Shown here piece after piece: positions 1 through 7,058 of a stretch of DNA of 9,837 bases (the first letter of the stretch is position 1; each line of letters begins with the position of its first letter). Both the position numbers and the translations under genes were made by a program. This DNA comes from Novosphingobium sp. (GTDB taxonomy: Bacteria > Pseudomonadota > Alphaproteobacteria > Sphingomonadales > Sphingomonadaceae). Under the pieces are notes generated by a model. That model was given only the letters and a program-made list of their open reading frames with translations, was not told where the DNA came from and searched no databases. The DNA lies in the NCBI GenBank assembly GCA_027490345.1, contig JAIXYF010000425.1, positions 1-9,837 of the forward strand, read 5' to 3'.

Positions 1-1003
1 CGCGCTGCCCGCTGACGATTTCATAGGCCGCCATACGTCCGCCCTGGCCCAGCGCATAGACGCGGCCGCGCTCGATGATCGGATCGGCGTCGATGTCGGT
101 CAGGGTCGAAACCGAGGTCGCGATGCTCGTGCGGGCAAGCGCATCGGACCACAGCTGGCGGCCGTTTTCATAGCGATAGGCCACCAGTTCGCCCGAACTG
201 TAGCCCGCCACGATGGTGCCCTGCCCGGCAGCCGCCGCCGCCACGCCGAACACGCCGGTCTGCGAGACCGAGCCCGATTCGCTCCACAGCTGGGTGCCAT
301 CAGCCACATTGAGCGCGATGATCTGGTTGTCCTGCGTCATCACGAAGACGCTGCCAAAGGCAATCGTGGGGCTGCCGCGCAGCGGACCGGCAGGCTTCAC
401 CCGCCACAGCACCTTGCCGCTGTCCGCTTCGATCGCGGCCACTTCACCAAGCCCGGTGGTAATGAACAGCTTGCCATCATTATAGGCCGCGCCGCCGCCA
501 AACACCGATGCGGTGGAGGCGGGCAGACGGAACGTGTCCTTCCACAGCTCACGCCCCGTGCCTGCATCGAACGCGCGGACAAGGCCTTCGGTATCCATCG
601 CATAGAGCCGCCCGCCGCCGATCACCGGCGAGGCCGCAAGACGATGGATCGGAGTCGACCCGGCAATCCGCACCGACCACACCTTGCGCGGATTTTCAGC
701 GAGCGCGAGGTGACCATAGGACTTGGACGCGGTGCCGCCCGCCTGCTCCCAATCGGGGTTGGGCTCTGCCACGGGCAGCACGACATCGAGCACGGCCATA
801 CCCTGATCGACTGTGGTGCCCGCTTCGATCCGCGAAAGAATAGGGATGCGGTTGCCCAGAGTGGGGGTGGACTTGGTCTTGCTTTTCGTCAGCCCGCAGC
901 CACCAAGCGCGAGAGCGACCACAACCATGGCGGAGACGGCAAGGCGCCGGAGCGCCATAGGCCGGTAGGTCGGCGTGGTGGTGGTCATGTCCTTGGTCCC
1001 CAT
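1..1003 (-). CDS. bamB: Outer membrane assembly lipoprotein BamB (partial, C-terminus off the left edge)
   Basis: BamB is the beta-propeller lipoprotein of the BAM complex, which folds proteins into the outer membrane; it sits on the periplasmic face of that membrane. I translated 334 residues. A hydrophobic signal segment ends in a lipobox LGGC, with the lipidated Cys at residue 36. PQQ-like blade motifs of the form A-x-D/E-x-x-x-G-x-x-L-W recur near residues 143-154, 189-200, 229-240 and 274-285, and a fifth begins near 325. The family is usually about 400-450 residues, so roughly a quarter is missing. Start choice is open: ATGs lie at 1006 and 1003 in the same frame, and the 1003 one has AAGGA five bases upstream. 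A third ATG at 958 would give a compact 20-residue signal peptide. The gene overlaps the stop codon of the YfgM-like gene, which suggests translational coupling. The yfgM-bamB order matches E. coli. The call is secure; the exact start is not. Confidence 0.93.
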   Translation of the reverse strand, partial: MGTKDMTTTTPTYRPMALRRLAVSAMVVVALALGGCGLTKSKTKSTPTLGNRIPILSRIEAGTTVDQGMAVLDVVLPVAEPNPDWEQAGGTASKSYGHLALAENPRKVWSVRIAGSTPIHRLAASPVIGGGRLYAMDTEGLVRAFDAGTGRELWKDTFRLPASTASVFGGGAAYNDGKLFITTGLGEVAAIEADSGKVLWRVKPAGPLRGSPTIAFGSVFVMTQDNQIIALNVADGTQLWSESGSVSQTGVFGVAAAAAGQGTIVAGYSSGELVAYRYENGRQLWSDALARTSIATSVSTLTDIDADPIIERGRVYALGQGGRMAAYEIVSGQR

Positions 1004-1770
1004 CATTGTCCTTCGCTGCCGCTCACGATGGCAGCGGCATTGTCCACGGCATCAACGCCGAGCTGCCCGGCGAGCTGGCGCGCACGGCGGCGCAGCGTAT
1101 CGGGCACGGTCTTGTCCTTGCTGATCGCAGCGAGCAACGCGCCTGCCGCAGCCGTGTTGTTCTGCTTGATATAGGCAAATGCGACCAGTTCGCCTGCGCT
1201 GCCGAACCAGGGCTTGCCCGGCACGGCCAGCGGCTTCAGCCGGTCGATCACCGTCTGCGCGGGCAGTTTGTCGAAGTTGGCCGAAACCTCGCGCACCGCA
1301 GCCAGTTCGCGATAGGGGGCAGGCAACGCGCCATCGGCGGCCACGGCGGCAAACGCCTTGGCCGCATCGGCATCCTTGCCCGCCTGCTGGGCTATGCCCG
1401 CTTCGGCAATCTGCACCGCGGCGCGATAACCCGGATTGCCGTCCTTCGCCAGCGGGTCCATCGCCGTCTTGGCGGCCTGGTTGCGGCCGCCTTCCAGCGC
1501 ATCGAGCGCGGTCACGAAAGTCTCGCCCTGCTTGTCGCGTGCGCCTGCCGTGTAGTCGCTATACCATAGCCAGCCGCCCAGCCCGACAAGACCACCCACC
1601 ACCAGTGCCAGAATAGGCCGCCCGCGCGTGCGCAGCAGGGTGAAGAGCTGGTCTTCACGCAGAGCGTCGTCGACCTCGCGCAGGAAAGTTTCCTGGGCGG
1701 CAGCGTCCTTCGGTTTCGCCGGATTACCGGAAGGCGGAGTGCCCGGCGGGCTGATCGGAGTGAGGGCCAA
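1003..1770 (-). CDS. YfgM-like membrane-anchored tetratricopeptide protein
   Basis: The protein resembles the YfgM family, whose members attach to the SecYEG translocon and present a TPR-like domain to the periplasm, aiding exported and outer-membrane protein biogenesis. With the chosen start it has 255 residues: a Pro/Lys/Ala-rich cytoplasmic leader (about 1-22), a conserved-looking FLREVDDALRED segment (about 29-40), one membrane helix (about 52-70), then an Ala-rich helical periplasmic domain with degenerate TPR repeats. No in-frame ATG occurs near the N-terminus. I chose the TTG at 1770 because the resulting MALTP start resembles sphingomonad homologues as I remember them. TTGs at 1800 and 1830 would add 10 or 20 residues, and none of the three has a clear ribosome binding site. 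It overlaps bamB at its 3' end, and the pairing supports the call. A weak promoter-like pair, TTGAAT (1835-1830) and TAAACA (1813-1808) with 16 bases between, lies upstream. Confidence 0.82.
   Translation of the reverse strand: MALTPISPPGTPPSGNPAKPKDAAAQETFLREVDDALREDQLFTLLRTRGRPILALVVGGLVGLGGWLWYSDYTAGARDKQGETFVTALDALEGGRNQAAKTAMDPLAKDGNPGYRAAVQIAEAGIAQQAGKDADAAKAFAAVAADGALPAPYRELAAVREVSANFDKLPAQTVIDRLKPLAVPGKPWFGSAGELVAFAYIKQNNTAAAGALLAAISKDKTVPDTLRRRARQLAGQLGVDAVDNAAAIVSGSEGQ
1009..1013 (-). promoter_or_regulatory. Ribosome binding site of bamB inside the upstream gene
   Basis: AAGGA on the minus strand lies within the last codons of the YfgM-like gene. It is five bases from the ATG at 1003 but only two from the ATG at 1006. 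This favours 1003 as the bamB start and fits re-initiation by ribosomes that finish the upstream gene at TGA 1005-1003. Confidence 0.5.
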
Positions 1771-1881
1771 AGCTGCGCTTTCAGATCGCGGGTGTACCAA
1801 AGGCGGCTGTTTAGCAGGGGGGCCTGCCAATTCAACCGGTTTGAGGGCGGCATGATAACTGTTTGCAACTGTCCGGCAGCT

Positions 1882-3048
1882 TTACGGAAACGATGGCAGG
1901 CCCAGCGCAGCCGCATAAAGCGCCGCGTGCTGTGCAGCCATCGCCGCCTCGTCGAATTCAGAGCGCGCCCGCAGCAGGTTGGCCGCCCCCACGCGGCGGC
2001 GCAGCGTTTCATCCTGCGCCAGCTGCAGCAGCGCGGTGCCCAGCGCCTCTTCATCGCCTGGGCGCGTGATGAAACGAGCGTTCTCGGCCGAAACGATCTG
2101 GGCCACATCACCCACTGCCGGGCTGGCGACAGCAAGGCCCGATGCCATGGCCTCCACCACCGAGAGCGGGAACTGCTCGCTATCGGACGAGAGCGCGAAG
2201 AGATCGAACAGCGCGGTCGCCTGCGCAGGGTTCGCGACATGGCCGGGCAGGTGCACGCGGTGGCCGATCTCCAGCCGCATGGCCTCGGCCAGGATTGCCT
2301 CGCGCTCCGGCCCCTCGCCCACGATCACCAGCTGCCAGTCCTCGGGCAAGCCCCGAAAGGCCCGCACCAGCCGGGGCAGCGCTTTCACCGGACGCAGCCC
2401 CGCCAAGGTGCCGACCCACTTTTCGCCCGGCCGCTTGATCACGCGCGGCAGCGCATCGGGGCGCGCCTTCTTCGCGCGGGCCGGATCATAATTCATCACC
2501 GGAATGCCATTACCGATGCGGTGCACCCGCGCGGGCGGCTGGTGCCACACATCCAGCGCCACGCGCTCCAGCTGCACCGAGGGCACGATCAGGGCGCTGG
2601 CCCGCGCCAGCGCGATGCGGCGATACCAGTTTCGCGCGGGCTTCAGGCGCTGCGCTTCATCGGCGTTGAAACCGTCCTCGTGGTGGATCAGCGGGGCGAG
2701 GCCCATGCTTGGCCCGAACAGCGCATGGGCCATCGCCGCATCCATCGCCCCCCAGTTATAGGTGAGGATCAGATCGAAACCCTGCATCGCGCGCGCCAGC
2801 GTTTGCAGGCGGCGCACGCCAAAGCGGCCCGCCAGCGCAGGAAAGCCGAACGGGAAATGCACCGGCAGCCCCGCATCGATCTGCGCGCGCGCGCCCAGAG
2901 CGCCGGGCTGGGCGGAAACGATGCTGTGATCCACCGCCTTGCCGAAACGATTGATCAGGCTGGTGCTGCGCCGCTCCTTGCCGCCTGCATCGAACGTGGA
3001 ATGAAGGTGCAGCAGGTGCAGCCGCTTGGCGGAGGCCCGATTGTTCAT
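1882..3048 (-). CDS. GT4-type glycosyltransferase
   Basis: The product is a predicted retaining, nucleotide-sugar-dependent glycosyltransferase of the GT-B fold, 388 residues long. The N-terminal acceptor domain opens with a beta strand and a glycine-rich turn containing GGKER (residues 22-26), as in GT4 enzymes. The C-terminal donor-binding domain carries IGNGI (178-182), VGEGPERE (243-250) and an EX7E motif, E291 to E299, followed by a conserved MASGLAV stretch. No membrane segment is evident, so it probably acts at the cytoplasmic face. Sugar and acceptor cannot be read from the sequence; surface polysaccharide or glycolipid synthesis is the usual setting. The ATG at 3048 begins ten bases after the hydrolase stop codon. 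The frame stays open to 3126 inside the hydrolase gene, but that would add an Arg-rich stretch unlike the family. The short gap suggests co-transcription with the hydrolase. Confidence 0.88.
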   Translation of the reverse strand: MNNRASAKRLHLLHLHSTFDAGGKERRSTSLINRFGKAVDHSIVSAQPGALGARAQIDAGLPVHFPFGFPALAGRFGVRRLQTLARAMQGFDLILTYNWGAMDAAMAHALFGPSMGLAPLIHHEDGFNADEAQRLKPARNWYRRIALARASALIVPSVQLERVALDVWHQPPARVHRIGNGIPVMNYDPARAKKARPDALPRVIKRPGEKWVGTLAGLRPVKALPRLVRAFRGLPEDWQLVIVGEGPEREAILAEAMRLEIGHRVHLPGHVANPAQATALFDLFALSSDSEQFPLSVVEAMASGLAVASPAVGDVAQIVSAENARFITRPGDEEALGTALLQLAQDETLRRRVGAANLLRARSEFDEAAMAAQHAALYAAALGLPSFP

Positions 3049-3058
3049 GCCGGAACCA

Positions 3059-3961
3059 TCACGCCGCGCGGGCGAGCAGGCGCCCGATCGCGGCCACCGC
3101 CTCATCCTCATCCAGCGTCGGCGCATGGCCCACGCCGGGCACGGTGACGAGCTCGGCCGCCGCCGCGCGCACTTTCATACGGGCGGCAACTTCGGCGGAG
3201 AGAATATCCGAATGCGCGCCGCGCAGCACCAGCAGCGGGCTTCGCGCCAACGATTCGTACATGCCCCACATCACTGCCGTTTCCGGGCCTGGGCCTTGAT
3301 CGGCCTCGAACGGCTCTGCAATCTTCATGTCGTAATCGAACACGATCCGCCCGCCCGTGCCGATCACCATGCAGCGTTTGGCCATGCGCAGCCAATCGGG
3401 CAGATGCCAGTCCGGATAGATCGCGCGGTGCGTTTCCTGCAGCGCGCGCGCGGCATGGACCCAGGTTTCGTGGCTGCGCCCCTGCCCGACATATTCGCGG
3501 ATGCGGGCAAGGCCGACGGGATCGATCTGAGGCCCGACATCGTTGATGACGGCGGCGGCGATGCGCGCCGAATTCGCCGCCGCCAGCATCATCGTCATCA
3601 TCCCGCCCAGCGAAGTGCCGATCGCGATGAAGCGGCTGATCCCTTCGGCTTCCAGCAGCGCTTCGACATCGGCGACATAGTGGGCCGGGGTATAGCTCAT
3701 CGGATCGCGCGCATAATCGCTATCGCCGCGTCCGCGCATATCGGGGCAGATCACACGCCAATCGCCCGCCAGCCGTTCCGCCAGCCCCTCAAAATCGCGG
3801 GCATTGCGGGTCAGCCCATGAAAACACAGGATCGGCGGCTTTTGCCCGCTGCCAGGATGATTCCGGCCGGGATAATCGCGAAAATGCAGTTTCAGGCCAT
3901 CGCGGCTGGTCCAGCTGCGATCCTCCCAGCGCTTTTCGCCGCCTTTGAGCGCCTCTGCCAT
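3059..3961 (-). CDS. Alpha/beta-hydrolase fold enzyme
   Basis: This is a complete alpha/beta hydrolase of 300 residues, probably cytoplasmic because no signal peptide is seen. Visible landmarks in order are the oxyanion-hole HG (residues 48-49), a DMRGRGDSD stretch (74-82) typical of the family, the nucleophile elbow GTSLGG with Ser117, a probable catalytic Asp252 in GAHSD, and catalytic His279 in GVGHAPTL. The triad is therefore intact and the length is normal. The substrate is unknown; esterase, lactonase and C-C bond hydrolase members share these motifs. I chose the ATG at 3961 because the frame upstream (open to 4165) lies opposite the start of selO and reads as low-complexity Arg/Gly sequence. 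The Shine-Dalgarno is weak. The glycosyltransferase gene follows after ten bases. A terminator-like hairpin lies 29 bases upstream of the start codon. Confidence 0.88.
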   Translation of the reverse strand: MAEALKGGEKRWEDRSWTSRDGLKLHFRDYPGRNHPGSGQKPPILCFHGLTRNARDFEGLAERLAGDWRVICPDMRGRGDSDYARDPMSYTPAHYVADVEALLEAEGISRFIAIGTSLGGMMTMMLAAANSARIAAAVINDVGPQIDPVGLARIREYVGQGRSHETWVHAARALQETHRAIYPDWHLPDWLRMAKRCMVIGTGGRIVFDYDMKIAEPFEADQGPGPETAVMWGMYESLARSPLLVLRGAHSDILSAEVAARMKVRAAAAELVTVPGVGHAPTLDEDEAVAAIGRLLARAA

Positions 3962-3990
3962 TTTCGGTGTCTGCCCGCATCCCGCACATG

Positions 3991-4017
3991 AAAAAAAGCG
4001 GCACGCTTGCACGCCGC
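3991..4017 (-). terminator. Intrinsic-terminator-like hairpin with a seven-T tract, upstream of the hydrolase gene
   Basis: Read on the minus strand, 4017-3998 can fold into a stem of GCGGC/GCCGC extended by two G-U pairs and one G-C pair, closing a CAAG loop. A run of seven T follows directly (3997-3991). This is the layout of a factor-independent terminator. It ends 29 bases before the hydrolase ATG, so it would either stop minus-strand transcripts that run antisense through selO or act as an attenuator in the hydrolase leader. In the plus direction the A-run precedes the stem, so it would not terminate selO transcripts. No folding energy was computed. Confidence 0.5.
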
Positions 4018-4041
4018 CCGCTTGGCCGCCACTATCGCGCG

Positions 4042-5457
4042 ATGCAGCCAAGCCCGCAAGACGCGATCTACCGCCCAAGCCCCTATCGCTCGGCCCCCCG
4101 GATCCTCGATCTGGCGGGATGGATCGGCGATCCTGTCGCCCCGGCAGACTTCCCGCAAACCACACTGCGCTTTCGCAACCAGCGCGCGGCGGCCGAAGTG
4201 GGGCTTGCCAGCCTCAGCGATGCGGAGTGGATCAGCCATATGGGCCGGTTCCAACCCCTGCCCGATAACCTGCCGCAGCCACTGGCGCTGCGCTATCATG
4301 GCCACCAGTTTCAGTCCTACAACCCCGACCTGGGCGATGGGCGCGGCTTTCTTTATGCGCAGCTGCTCGATGGCAAGGGCCGCCTCATGGACCTTGGCAC
4401 CAAGGGTTCGGGGCAGACCCCGTGGAGCCGGCAGGGAGACGGGCGGCTCACTTTGAAAGGCGCGGTGCGCGAAATCCTCGCCACCGAAATGCTCGGCGCG
4501 CTGGGGGCGAACACCAGCCGCACGCTTTCGGTGATCGAGACCGGAGAACGGCTCTACCGGGGCGATGAACCTTCGCCCACCCGCTCCGCCGTGATGGTCC
4601 GGCTCAGCCACGGGCACATCCGCATCGGCACGTTCCAGCGCCTTGCGACGCTGGGCGAGGCAGACAACCTGGCCGCGCTTGTCGGCTATTGTCTTGGCAA
4701 TTTCCCCGGACCGGCTGGTCCGCCAGACACCAGCCCCGCCGCCAGCCCCGCCGCCCGCCTGCTCGAACAGGTGGTGGAGCGCATGGCAGACATGGCCGCG
4801 AGCTATATCGTCGCGGGCTTCGTCCACGGCGTGCTCAACACCGACAACATGAACGTGACGGGTGAAAGCTTCGATTACGGCCCGTGGCGCTGGCTGCCGC
4901 GCTGGGATCCGGGCTTCACCGCCGCCTATTTCGATAGCAGCGGGCTCTATGCCTTTGGCCGTCAGGTTCAGGCGATCCACTGGAACTGCGGGCAGTTGGC
5001 CGTGGCGCTGCGCACGCTCGAGGAAGCGCCGCCACTGATTGCTGCGCTGAACCGCTTCGAGGATCACTTCCGCGCAGCGATGGCCCGGCGCTGGTGCTGG
5101 CGGCTGGGCGTGGCGCCGCGCGGGATCGAGGCGGACACGGCCCTCATCGGTCTGTGCGAAGAAAGCATGGCAGCCGGCGGCGAAGCGCCGGATGCATTCT
5201 TCTTCCGCCACCGCGGCGGGCGCGGCACGGCGACGGGCGCGCTGGGTGAGGCACTGGCCGCCTATGAGCCGGTGGCCGATGCGCACGCCTATTGGTCTGA
5301 TCCCGCGCCGCAAGCGTTGCTGATCGATGAAGTGGAAGCCATCTGGGCTCCGATCGCAGAGGACGACGACTGGTCGCTGCTCGATGCGAAGATCGCCGCG
5401 CTGCGCCGCATGGGCGAAGCGCATGGCGCGCCGCCGCATCCGGCAGGTCACAGCTGA
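4042..5457 (+). CDS. selO: Protein adenylyltransferase SelO (YdiU family pseudokinase)
   Basis: SelO has a protein-kinase fold but binds ATP in a flipped orientation and transfers AMP to Ser/Thr/Tyr of target proteins, with a role in oxidative stress. The 471-residue product carries the family hallmarks: RYHGHQF (84-90), LGDGRG (97-102), the ATP-contacting Lys121 in GTKGSGQTPW, Glu144 in AVREIL, catalytic Asp268 and Asn269 in NTDNM, and metal-binding Asp278 in FDYGPW. The spacing from Lys121 to Glu144 matches the published Lys113/Glu136 pair of the Pseudomonas enzyme. The C-terminus ends at GHS and has no cysteine, unlike E. coli SelO, whose tail Cys forms a regulatory disulfide. The ATG at 4042 is preferred because family-like sequence starts there. 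A GTG at 3967 and an ATG at 3988 in frame would add basic residues encoded across the hairpin. The gene diverges from the hydrolase gene with 80 bases between them. Confidence 0.93.
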   Translation: MQPSPQDAIYRPSPYRSAPRILDLAGWIGDPVAPADFPQTTLRFRNQRAAAEVGLASLSDAEWISHMGRFQPLPDNLPQPLALRYHGHQFQSYNPDLGDGRGFLYAQLLDGKGRLMDLGTKGSGQTPWSRQGDGRLTLKGAVREILATEMLGALGANTSRTLSVIETGERLYRGDEPSPTRSAVMVRLSHGHIRIGTFQRLATLGEADNLAALVGYCLGNFPGPAGPPDTSPAASPAARLLEQVVERMADMAASYIVAGFVHGVLNTDNMNVTGESFDYGPWRWLPRWDPGFTAAYFDSSGLYAFGRQVQAIHWNCGQLAVALRTLEEAPPLIAALNRFEDHFRAAMARRWCWRLGVAPRGIEADTALIGLCEESMAAGGEAPDAFFFRHRGGRGTATGALGEALAAYEPVADAHAYWSDPAPQALLIDEVEAIWAPIAEDDDWSLLDAKIAALRRMGEAHGAPPHPAGHS

Positions 5458-5458
5458 A

Positions 5459-5504
5459 TGCTGCGGGTTTCTGCTGAGGGTTTGCGCAGCAGGGTTTCTT
5501 GTTT
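5459..5504 (+). terminator. Possible terminator after selO
   Basis: Two bases after the selO stop codon, TGCTGCG (5459-5465) can pair with CGCAGCA (5485-5491). An alternative stem is CTGCTG (5471-5476) with CAGCAG (5487-5492). A T-rich stretch follows (5493-5504), but G and C interrupt it. GGGTTT occurs three times, at 5465, 5478 and 5492. The loop of the first stem is long (19 nt), so this is a weak candidate. If it works, it separates selO from the aldehyde dehydrogenase gene. Confidence 0.3.
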
Positions 5505-5590
5505 GGTTACCACTCCCATGCAATAGGCTACACCACCCGCGCGGCCCTTTGCCGCATCCGAGGCAAGGCAGAGGAAGGCCCAGCACACCC

Positions 5591-7006
5591 GTGTCCACCG
5601 GCGAAATCGTCTCTTTCGAGCCTGCAACCGGTTCGGAATTGTGGCGCGGCCGGATCGGCGACGCGGACGATATTGTTGCACGCGCGCGCCGCGCCTGGCC
5701 AGTGTGGGCCGCGCAGCCGCTGTCCACCCGCATCGAACTCTTGCGCCGCTTTGCCAACGAAGTGCGCAAGGAAGCCGATAAACTGGCCGACATGATTGCC
5801 CGCGAAACCGGCAAGCCTTTGTGGGAAGCGCGCGGCGAAGTGGACGGCGTGATCGACAAGGTGGAAGCTTCGGTGCGCGGCTATGCCGAGCGCACCGCGC
5901 AGCGCAAGCTGGATAGCGCGCTGAACGGCACATCCGCCGTGCGCCACAAGCCGCACGGCGTGCTCGCCGTCATCAGCCCGTGGAACATGCCCGCGCTGCT
6001 GCCAGCGGCGCAGATCGTGCCCGCGCTGATCGCGGGCAATGTCGTGGTGTTCAAACCTTCGGAGAAGGCGCCCGCCACCGGCGATCTCCTGACCCGCTGC
6101 TTTCATCGCGCCGGGATTTCAGCCGCCGTGGTGCAAGTGCTGTTTGGCGGCCCGGCACAGGGCCAGTCGCTGGCGGTGCACGACGGGATCGACGGCGTGC
6201 TGTTCACCGGATCGGCCCATGCCGGGGTTTCGATCAACCGCAAGCTGGCCTCGAACCCCGGCAAGCTCGTCGCGCTCGAACTGGGCGGCAACAATCCGGT
6301 GGTGGTGTGGGACACCCCCAAGATCGTCGATGCCGCCGCTATCGTGGTGCAATCCGCCTTTACGAGCGCCGGGCAGCGCTGTTCTTCGGCACGGCGGCTC
6401 ATTGTCAAATCGACGATGTATGATGCCCTGATCGGCGAAGTGCGGCGGCTGACAGAGCGGCTGGTCGTGGGCGCTCCGTTCGATACGCCGACGCCCTTCA
6501 TGGGGCCGGTGATCGACAACGCCGCGGCCGATGGGCTGACCGAGAGCTTCGTCTACCTCCTTTCCAACGGTGGCCGCGCGATCAAGCACATGGCGCGCCT
6601 CCGCGAAGACCTGCCCTTCGTCAGCCCCGCGATCATCGACGTGACGCGGATCGAGGATCGCCCCGATGTCGAACTGTTCGGGCCGCTCCTGCAGGTCATC
6701 GCGGTCGATGATTTCGACGAGGCGATTGCCGAGGCCAACAACACCCGCTTTGGACTGACTGCAGCGCTGATCGGCGGCACCCCGCAGGATTACAACCGCT
6801 TCTGGGCCAATGTCCGCGCCGGGATCGTCAACTGGAACCGCCCGACCATCGGCGAAACCGCCGCAGCACCGTTCGGCGGCATCGGCCTTTCCGGCAACAA
6901 TCGCCCGGGCGGCTACTATACCGCCGATGCCTGCGCCTATCCGGTCGCTTCGGCTGAAATGGAGCAACCGCGCGCCTCGATTGGCGTGGGCCTCAGGGAT
7001 ACCTAG
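5591..7006 (+). CDS. astD: AstD-family aldehyde dehydrogenase (succinylglutamate-semialdehyde dehydrogenase-like)
   Basis: AstD oxidises N-succinylglutamate 5-semialdehyde with NAD in the arginine succinyltransferase pathway. The 471-residue product has the complete aldehyde dehydrogenase core: Asn132 in SPWNMP, the cofactor-contacting FKPSE (154-158), FTGS (205-208), the general base Glu230 in LELGGNN, the nucleophile Cys264 in SAGQRC, and ELFGP (361-365). LELGGNNP, SAFTSAGQRC and the tail APFGGIG-SGN-RP-YY-AD-CAYPVAS are specific AstD marks. A departure is SPWNMPALLP where AstD normally has GPYNFPGHLP. No astA, astB or astE is in the window, so the true substrate may differ. I chose the GTG at 5591 because homology begins there; AGGAAGG lies about 12 bases upstream, slightly far. 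The frame is open upstream to 5327 but overlaps selO. The TAG stop lies in the first unit of a tandem repeat. Confidence 0.82.
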   Translation: MSTGEIVSFEPATGSELWRGRIGDADDIVARARRAWPVWAAQPLSTRIELLRRFANEVRKEADKLADMIARETGKPLWEARGEVDGVIDKVEASVRGYAERTAQRKLDSALNGTSAVRHKPHGVLAVISPWNMPALLPAAQIVPALIAGNVVVFKPSEKAPATGDLLTRCFHRAGISAAVVQVLFGGPAQGQSLAVHDGIDGVLFTGSAHAGVSINRKLASNPGKLVALELGGNNPVVVWDTPKIVDAAAIVVQSAFTSAGQRCSSARRLIVKSTMYDALIGEVRRLTERLVVGAPFDTPTPFMGPVIDNAAADGLTESFVYLLSNGGRAIKHMARLREDLPFVSPAIIDVTRIEDRPDVELFGPLLQVIAVDDFDEAIAEANNTRFGLTAALIGGTPQDYNRFWANVRAGIVNWNRPTIGETAAAPFGGIGLSGNNRPGGYYTADACAYPVASAEMEQPRASIGVGLRDT

Positions 7007-7058
7007 TTCTTCGGATCAGGCCTAATTCTTTGGATCAGGCCTAATTCTTCGGATCAGG
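7002..7058. repeat. Three tandem 19-bp repeats carrying the stop codons of two convergent genes
   Basis: The units are 7002-7020, 7021-7039 and 7040-7058, with consensus CCTAATTCTTCGGATCAGG. Unit 1 has G instead of A at 7006 and unit 2 has T instead of C at 7031; otherwise they are identical and abut without spacers. Unit 1 supplies the TAG stop of the dehydrogenase on the plus strand. Unit 3 supplies the last codons (PDPKN) and TAG stop of the lipoprotein gene on the minus strand. Read on the minus strand, every unit encodes the same PDPKN-stop, so the array looks like duplication of the lipoprotein gene's 3' end. Confidence 0.95.

Noticed and set aside
1807..1828. Short inverted repeat GCAGG-CCCC-CCTGC (minus strand) between the glycosyltransferase and YfgM-like genes, considered as a terminator
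   Set aside because: The stem is only five base pairs and no T-run follows, so it does not support a terminator call.
1792..3147. Open plus-strand frame of about 451 codons opposite the glycosyltransferase
   Set aside because: The composition is rich in Arg, His and Gln with no family motif, and the opposite strand encodes a complete GT4 enzyme.
3962..4165. N-terminal extension of the hydrolase up to 4165
   Set aside because: It would overlap the selO start on the other strand and add an Arg/Gly-rich stretch unlike the family. The alpha/beta-hydrolase fold begins after the ATG at 3961.
5327..5590. N-terminal extension of the dehydrogenase into selO
   Set aside because: The residues before the GTG at 5591 do not resemble an aldehyde dehydrogenase and lie largely within selO in another frame.
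3892..5859. Open minus-strand frame of about 655 codons across selO and the start of the dehydrogenase gene
   Set aside because: It lies antisense to genes with complete catalytic motifs, and its translation is His/Arg/Ala-rich without any recognisable domain. Long antisense frames are normal in DNA of this GC content.
6119..6967. Open minus-strand frame of about 282 codons opposite the dehydrogenase
   Set aside because: It is a codon-bias shadow of the dehydrogenase gene, with no motif and no ribosome binding site noticed.
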